Below are positions 57,803 through 64,000 of a stretch of 64,000 bases of DNA, one piece after another. Every line of letters starts with the position of its first letter. Positions within the stretch are counted from its first letter, which is position 1. The stretch is from Gnetum montanum. Taxonomy: Eukaryota > Streptophyta > Gnetopsida > Gnetales > Gnetaceae. The notes beneath the pieces are model-generated. The model had not been told where the DNA came from, ran no database searches, and saw only the letters and a program-made list of their open reading frames with translations. The stretch covers positions 370,069 through 434,068 of the forward strand of contig MNCI01008018.1 of assembly GCA_015680685.1 (NCBI GenBank), read 5' to 3'. The position numbers and the translations under genes were made by a program.

Positions 57803-58109
57803 GATTGCTCCACCAATGTTAGAGAAGTTTGGAAATCCAAAGGGTTGAAGCCTCTACGTTGCCTAGGGAGGAAGATCTATGCACCCACACTGAGAATGAG
57901 AAGTGTTTTGTAGCAAGAACCTCTTCTAGAGCCTTCCTCCAATGCACTATGTACTAATATGGAAGTTGTGATAAATTTTAGCAACACCTTAGCATTAAAA
58001 TCTAGATCAAAACTTAAAGGCCTCTTCTCTTACCCCCACGACTGATTTTGTGCACTGGAACACAAGGTGCACTAAAGTGAAAAGGGGGGAGAGTCTTATC
58101 TAGGGTAGA
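57803..58109 (-). other. Leader of antisense ORF
   Basis: No coding recognised. CTCTAACATTGGTGGAG lies just before the 57802 ATG on the minus strand and could be another branch point and acceptor. Confidence 0.3.
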
Positions 58110-59377
58110 AATGATGGGAAACAAATAATATGTTCAAGTTTTTAAATTTTGTATGCGGACCCCACCATACACCCCCCATGCATGGTATTCCAAGTTTGAA
58201 AACTCCATCAACACTGGGGTTTTGACCCCTTGGAACATCTATAACCATGTTCAAGCCGTATCCCCCTTGTATCCATGCTAGGTAGCATGGATACTAGCCT
58301 CCCTTACCTCACAATGCTCCCATACTAACCCCCTTGCCATTTTTACTAGTAGTGACCTACCCCATCAAACCTTGGACACCAAAAAGGTTTTAAATCTTAA
58401 TGAAACCTACTACTTTGGGCATCCACACTAGGGCCACACTACCCAGCATGAAGCCTAGCATGGACCAAATGGAGTAACACCCATACTTGTCCCTTAGTTC
58501 CCATCAAGACTAGATCTTGTCCCTGGAGTGGGCCCACATAACCTAGAACCCCTCTAATCACACTTGGTAGCATAAAAACCTTATCAAACCCAATCAAAAG
58601 TGCTTAAAATTTTTGGATTTGGTGCATCCACACTAAGGGAGGCCTCACACATACTACCTAGCATAGATCCAACACAAATGAGTAGCACAATAATCAAAAC
58701 TTCCAAAATCAACTTCCCAGTTATCATATTTTGACTTCAACACTCCTTGGAAGCCTCAATAACCTAGACTTGCTGAAAATAACTTAATTTTTCCTACCTA
58801 CATTGATCTCCATGCTAGAGAACCCCTCTTCCATGCTTCCCAATGTGGATTTCATAGGAGTATGCAATATAACCTACTCTATAACCAAAAATAGCCTAAT
58901 AACCTACCCTAATGACTTCTAGGTCCTACCGAAGCTCGCAAAAGCCTTCAAACATCTCAAAACTAAAGAAAATTGGAAAAAAATCAGCATTCCCCTCCCA
59001 TCCATACTAGGGTCATCTTGCCCAATGTGGACAAAAGGGGGAATGACTGCATGGATACCTAGGAGCCTTCAAACTGATGAATTTCAATGCCAAATCTTAT
59101 CTCTCAATTCCCTGCAGCCTTAGCAACTTAAAAACCCTATCAAATATTGTCAAAATTGGTTCAAAACTTGAACCCAAGTTGATCCACATTGGGGGAGAAA
59201 ACTATCCATGCTAGCTAGCATGGAGCAAGCATGGATAGAAGGCGAGGATGGTCAGAACTTCTAAGATTTACTTTAAAATTAACTTTTGTTAACAACCCAA
59301 CCCTCTCTGAGGCCCCAGTAGCTAAAAATTATCAAAATTAACCCTACTTAATAATTTTTCTAGCTTCTATGCTAGGC

Positions 59378-59413
<36 letters not shown>

Positions 59414-60800
59414 NATGGATGTAGCTAGTAAGGTTCATGGGGGATCACAAATAGACCAAAATGATGCCAAATTTTCCTGTACTTATCCTACAACCCTTTT
59501 CAGCCCTCTAGAAGCCACCATACCTTGTAAAATCAATCCAAATTACTAGAAAATCCAAATCCCTAAGGTCTTTCATGTTGGCTAGTGTGGAACTAGGGGT
59601 TACTAATAAAAACCACCTACAAACCCTCCAAACTGCCTAATTTTGATCCTAAACCCTAGCCCTTGACACCAGCGACCCTAGGAACTAATATGCATGGTTG
59701 ATTGCGGTCAAAATTTTTCTATATTTGGTATTTTTGATATATTCACGCTGGGCACCCCCTCATCCATGTTGGGTAGCATGGAGCCAACATGGATCAATTG
59801 CCTTTATGCTTCAACGATAAATAGATATCCCAAGAGACCAAAAACATATACTAGCAAAGCCTAGGATCTCTCAGCCTCAATATTACACTCATTTGAATCT
59901 TGTGTTAGCTTCTAAAATCCATCAACTCCCCTCCTCCACATTAAAGCAACCTTGCCAAGCGTGGATCAGGGGGTGTGATCATGCATGGCCTTAAACAGCC
60001 TTCAAACCTAGCTAGAATCAACCAAAAACTAAGGAAACCATAGTCTACAATCCTAGAAGCCTAGAAACTTGGTCTATGTGCCCTTGAGACCATTATAATG
60101 CCAAAAAGTAAGGACACCCCCTCTACTCCATGTTGGCTCCACATTAGCCAATGTGGATCTAGTGTGGAGACTACCTCAAACTTGTTTTAATACTTGAAAC
60201 CCAACCCAAATGACCTCAAAACCTAGTTAGAAGGTACATAACTATAGGATCTTGGTTCTAGCTTCCCATCCAAATCTATTTGATTCTATTTTGGCCTAGA
60301 TTTGTATCCCCTATGCTAAGCTCTCTCCCATCCACACTAGAGAGCATGAAGACAGGGGGTGTAACTTTAAGACCTACTTTTTGACCATCTTTAACCTCCA
60401 AAATGATCAATTTTCATAGATATGGCCCTATGCTACCTTGGGAAGGCCTTGGAACCCCAACTTTAACCCTCTAGATGTCATGCAATACACTTCCATTAGT
60501 CTTTATGTTGATGAGTGTGGATCCATCTTGGAAGACACTTTCAGGCTTCACTGAGGAGTTCCAAGAATTGAAACTAACACTAGAACTAGTCCATTTCCTT
60601 CCCTAGTGAATTGTGCTAACATGCAAGCCATCGAGGCTTAAACATTTTTCAAAAAAATTTTGGGAAACCATCTAGATGTACCATCCATGTTGGAGGTCAT
60701 CCCATCCATGTTGGCCAGTGTTGATCCAGCGTCCATCCAATGTGGATGCCCTAAAAACCTTGTTTTCTTAGCTCAAATAGCCTCAAAATAGCCCTAATTG
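58110..60800. repeat. Degenerate tandem array, ~187-bp unit, about 14-15 units
   Basis: Blocks of the kind (T)CCATGTTGGGTAGCATGGA or ATCCACACTAGGG recur near 58275, 58425, 58625, 58808, 59002, 59176, 59370, 59565, 59745, 59935, 60110, 60310, 60495 and 60670. The mean step is about 185 bases. Between them a shared background (CCTAGxAACCTxxAAAACC, TCAAAATTGGTTxxAxTTTTGG) can be aligned loosely. The core is an interrupted palindrome (CCATGTTGG / CCAACATGG). Units differ strongly. Confidence 0.65.
59379..59414. other. 35-base C homopolymer followed by N
   Basis: An uninterrupted run of C ending in an ambiguous base, inside the core of one ~187-bp unit where other units have ACCCCC. Probably partly a sequencing or assembly artefact. 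Confidence 0.8.
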
Positions 60801-61114
60801 ATGCCTAAATTCATCTATCACCTTGGCAATCTTAAACCATGGCCACTAAGCCCTAAAATTGGCAAGATCTAACCCTTTTGGACATATTTTGATCAATATT
60901 AATCATATGTATCCTACTTTATCTTATTTATCCTTTTTTCATCATATTATGAACTATTTTAACCATTGTTGCACTGTTGACCTTGTTTATCCTCAGTACT
61001 ATTTCTATCTCAAGGTGTTTACCTTTATTCTCTACATTATAGCCCTGTATAGCCTTGTTTAGTCTTTTATTGGTGTTGAATGATGGGGTTTGACCTTTCT
61101 TGATCATCATTTAA

Positions 61115-61185
61115 CACTATGTAGCCATGGACCACTATGGCCTTAAACTAGCACCCTAGCCTACCAAGGCCTTAAATTGGCAAGC
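61115..61185 (+). repeat. Minisatellite, ~29-bp unit (right block)
   Basis: Two units (CCATGGACCACTATGGCCTTA / AACTAGCAC, then CCTAGCCTACCAAGGCCTTA / AATTGGCA) match those at 44836-44985. Confidence 0.65.
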
Positions 61186-61471
61186 TTATGACCTTGATTG
61201 ATCTTGTTTTACCTTATTTTTTACTCTTGTTATGCCTCAATGTATCTCAACCTTGTTTAGCCTTTGTTTTACCTTTGCTTGGCCTTTTTCTCTTGTTTTA
61301 TAGCCTTCTATGACCTTTTTTACAATTTTTTGACATTGAAATAACATGTGTTTGCATAATTTTATAGCATTTTGGCATTATTTACTCATATTTTCCTAGG
61401 TGCCACTTAATGTGCTTATGGTTGACATGCAAAACTAAAGTATGAGTACCTAGGAGTAGATTAGTTTTCCT

Positions 61472-63985
61472 TTGAGCCTAAGTGGGCATTATAGTGATGT
61501 AGAATGGTGTATCGACCCAAATTGCCTAGATCTTGAGCCTGAGAGTCTCATCGATCACATAGTCTTAATAGAGAAACCTCTAGAATGGCCTAAAAACATA
61601 ATTAAAACCCTTGACCTAGAGGCTAGCAACATTATTCAAGACTCTCTCATTGAGATTCCTATCACAACACATAGTGGTAAAGAAAGAGCCCTTAAACTAT
61701 GTTTCTCACTAGAACCCCAAGAGGCTCAAGACATCACCAAGGTCCTAAAAGATAACATTAAGGCATTTTCTTGGTCATATGAAGATATGCCATGCCTAGA
61801 CCCATGCTTAGTACAATATAACATCATACTTGATCCTAGCATTAGACCAATTAAGCAAAACGTTTACAAGATTAGACTTGATTTGGCCTTGGCAATTCAT
61901 GATAAGATCATAAAGCTATACCAAGTAGGTTTCATTACATCTGTTGACTATGTAGAATGGGTGTCCAATATAGTAGTGGTTCCTTAGAAAACTAGGAGCA
62001 TACACATTTGCATCAATTTTTGAGATCTAAATAAAGTAACCATCAAACATGACTTTCCTTTGACTAGTAGTGATCAACTTATTAATACTACTACCAAGCA
62101 TGCCTTATTGTCCTTTATGGATGAATTCTCGGGGTATAACCAAATTAGGATCAACCCAGAACATCAACTTAGCATGACCTTCATGACCCCTTGAGGTAAC
62201 TTTTGCTATACCATGATTCCCTTTGGCCTTAAAAATGTAGGAGCAACCTACCAACGAGCCATGATGTACAGCTTTAGTGATTACATGCTAGGTTTACTCA
62301 ATGATTATGTAGATAATATAGCTATTAAGTCCAAAGTGGCCAATGACCTAGATCTTATGCTTAAACAATGCCTCAAATATGAGCTTAGGCTTAATCCCAA
62401 GAAGTGTGTCTTTGAGGTCAAGACTAGTAAGATGCTTGGCTTTGTAGTGTTTGAAGCAGGGATACATATTGATCTTGATAAGGTTAAGGTCATATCCAAA
62501 TTAGTAGTACCAACTAACCTTAAGGAGCTTTGGGGGCTACAAGGTAGCCTACAATTCATTTGTAGGTTTATCATTAGGCTCATGGATAAGTTGCAATCCA
62601 TGTAACACTTGTTTACGAAAGGAGTCCACTATGAGTGGATAGCTAAATGCCAGGAAGCCTTTGAAAATCTTAAGTAAGAGTTGGCACAACTACCAATAGT
62701 CTATCCTCCAACAAAGGGTAAATCATTTTACATCTACCTTACTATCTTTAACACATCCATTACCTCTCTACTTTGTCAAAAATGTGATGATGGAGCAAAA
62801 CTACCAGTATACTACCTTAGCCATGCATTAATTGTCCATGAGACTCGATACATTGAAGTGGAGAAGTACTATCTAGCACTAGTCTTCCCATTGAAGAAAT
62901 GATGATACTATCTCTTAAGAAGCAAAGTCAATGTCATTTGCAAAGACAACATACTTAAATACATAATGACCAACATCTATGAAAGTAGTCATATAGCCTA
63001 ATGAAAAGCCATAACCATGAAGTTTGATTGTCATTACATTTCCCAATCCTCAATGAAAGATCAAGCTATAGCTATACAGCTTATTGTTTCACTTGTTGAT
63101 GACCAAATAGCCATAGATCCTAAGTTCCCTGATGAGCACATCAACACCATTAGCCAAGTACCCGATGGTTATGAGGTGGTCATGCACTTTGATGGAGCTT
63201 CAACTACCCATGGGGCCAGTGCCATTACCATCATGACATTTCCATCTAGTGAAATTTGATCCTTCGCCTGTCATTTTAAGTTTCCATGTACCAACAACAT
63301 CGCATAGTATGAATTTTTGAATAGAGGGATGATAGTAGCTTGTGACCCAAGGATCAAGTGCTTAATGATCAAGGGTGACTCTCAACTTGTGGTCAACTAA
63401 GTAACTAAGGTTTATGCATGTAAAGACAAACATTTATAGCCTTACTATGACTTACGGTAGTATTTTTTACAACAATTTATAGACATTTATATCCAACACA
63501 TACCTCAAAATGAGAATGTCATAACTAATGCCATTGCAATGCTAGCCCTCAATATGATGTTAGATGTGTTTAGTAAGTTGTCCACCTTGACTATGGATTG
63601 TACTATTTCCATCACACATAGCACTCAAGATACCTTTATGGTCATAGTTCATACTGCTCCTACCAAGAAGTGGTATGATGATATCAAATTTTACCTTATG
63701 CATGGTGAACCTTCACAAGACATGATTGTTGCCCGAAAGGATGTTGTACGTAAACAATCAAAATAGTATGTCATTGTGGGTAATAACACAGTATGTTAAT
63801 AGTCCTATGATGACATATAATGTGCTTGGATAAAACCACAACTAGAACAGTGCTAGAGAAGGTTCACAAGGGTGTTTGTGGGGGACATATATGACCTAGA
63901 GCCATGGTCACTAAGATTAAATAGTTAGGCTATTATTGGCCATATATGAAAAACGACTATCGATAGAAGGTTAAAACTTGCAACA
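61472..63985 (+). pseudogene. Tat-type pol: RT, RNase H, second RNase H, integrase start
   Basis: The frame opens with GHYSDVEWCIDPN. RT follows: KAFSWSYEDMPCLDP, IKQNVYKIR, WVSNIVVVP, then INF(stop)DLNKVT, FMDEFSGYNQI, MIPFGLKNVGATYQRAM, LNDYVDNIAIKS (normally YVDDIA, so the catalytic DD is DN), LRLNPKKCVF and MLGFVV. A first RNase H is at 62690-62902 (FYIYLTIFNTS, YLSHAL, RYIEVEKYYLALVF). A second, archaeal-like RNase H at 63017-63560 reads VVMHFDGAST, KGDSQLVVN, IPQNENVITNAIAMLAL. The order RT-RH-aRH-INT is specific to Tat/Ogre elements. From 63850 the integrase zinc region starts (HKGVCGGH, YYWPYM) and runs off the window. Some fifteen stops break it. Gag-protease is probably 43338-44580. 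Confidence 0.85.
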
Positions 63986-64000
63986 TGTACCAAAGGTATA

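Noticed and set aside
58110-60800. CRISPR-like array
   Set aside because: Units are long, degenerate and lack uniform spacers. The genome is a plant's.

Overview
This window is nuclear DNA from a seed plant with a large, repeat-filled genome. Clues are the LTR retrotransposon lineages (Athila-, Tat-, copia- and Del/Tekay-like), plant-type LINEs, a plant-stress type PLAT gene and a 5S-rRNA-derived repeat. The density of old, nested, long-LTR elements suggests a gymnosperm, but nothing proves it. I find no intact protein-coding gene. Every coding stretch carries in-frame stops or frameshifts.

Layout. 1-12.4 kb: a minus-strand, copia-like, non-autonomous element (LTRs about 248-1028 and 11264-12365, gag 10231-11208). 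A nearly complete non-autonomous LTR-plus-gag element (1088-6918, perfect 5-bp target duplication) is inserted into it, and a related LTR lies over its left end (1-247). 13.8-16.75 kb: a second small LTR element with one decayed 1.5-kb reading frame. 19.1-31.2 kb: a large inverted duplication whose two arms each hold a PLAT-domain pseudogene. A LINE was later inserted into exon 1 of the minus-strand copy, and another LINE fragment fills the spacer. 31.2-34.3 kb: a minus-strand Del/Tekay-like LTR, then a processed pseudogene of a CCR4-type deadenylase, then a 5S-rRNA-like stretch, then a 790-base gap.

35.4-43.3 kb: the 3' two-thirds of an Athila-type element (RNase H, integrase, long 3' region, third ORF with coiled coil, 3' LTR), of the same family as the 1088-6918 element. 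43.3-44.6 kb (gag-protease) and 61.4-64 kb (RT, two RNase H domains, integrase start) look like two halves of one Tat-type element. Between them lie an antisense coiled-coil ORF (57.8 down to about 45.3 kb), an array of degenerate ~187-bp repeats (58.1-60.8 kb) and, nested inside the antisense ORF, a 7.3-kb LARD-like element (48390-55682) whose LTRs each carry a PARP-like gene fragment.

The most interesting signals are these: a branch-point and splice-acceptor module placed identically in front of the third ORF of the two Athila-type elements; a helically phased W-box trio plus TATA box inside one of them; captured PARP and CCR4 sequence in retroelements; and the PLAT inverted duplication, whose two copies share one lesion and then decayed in different ways.
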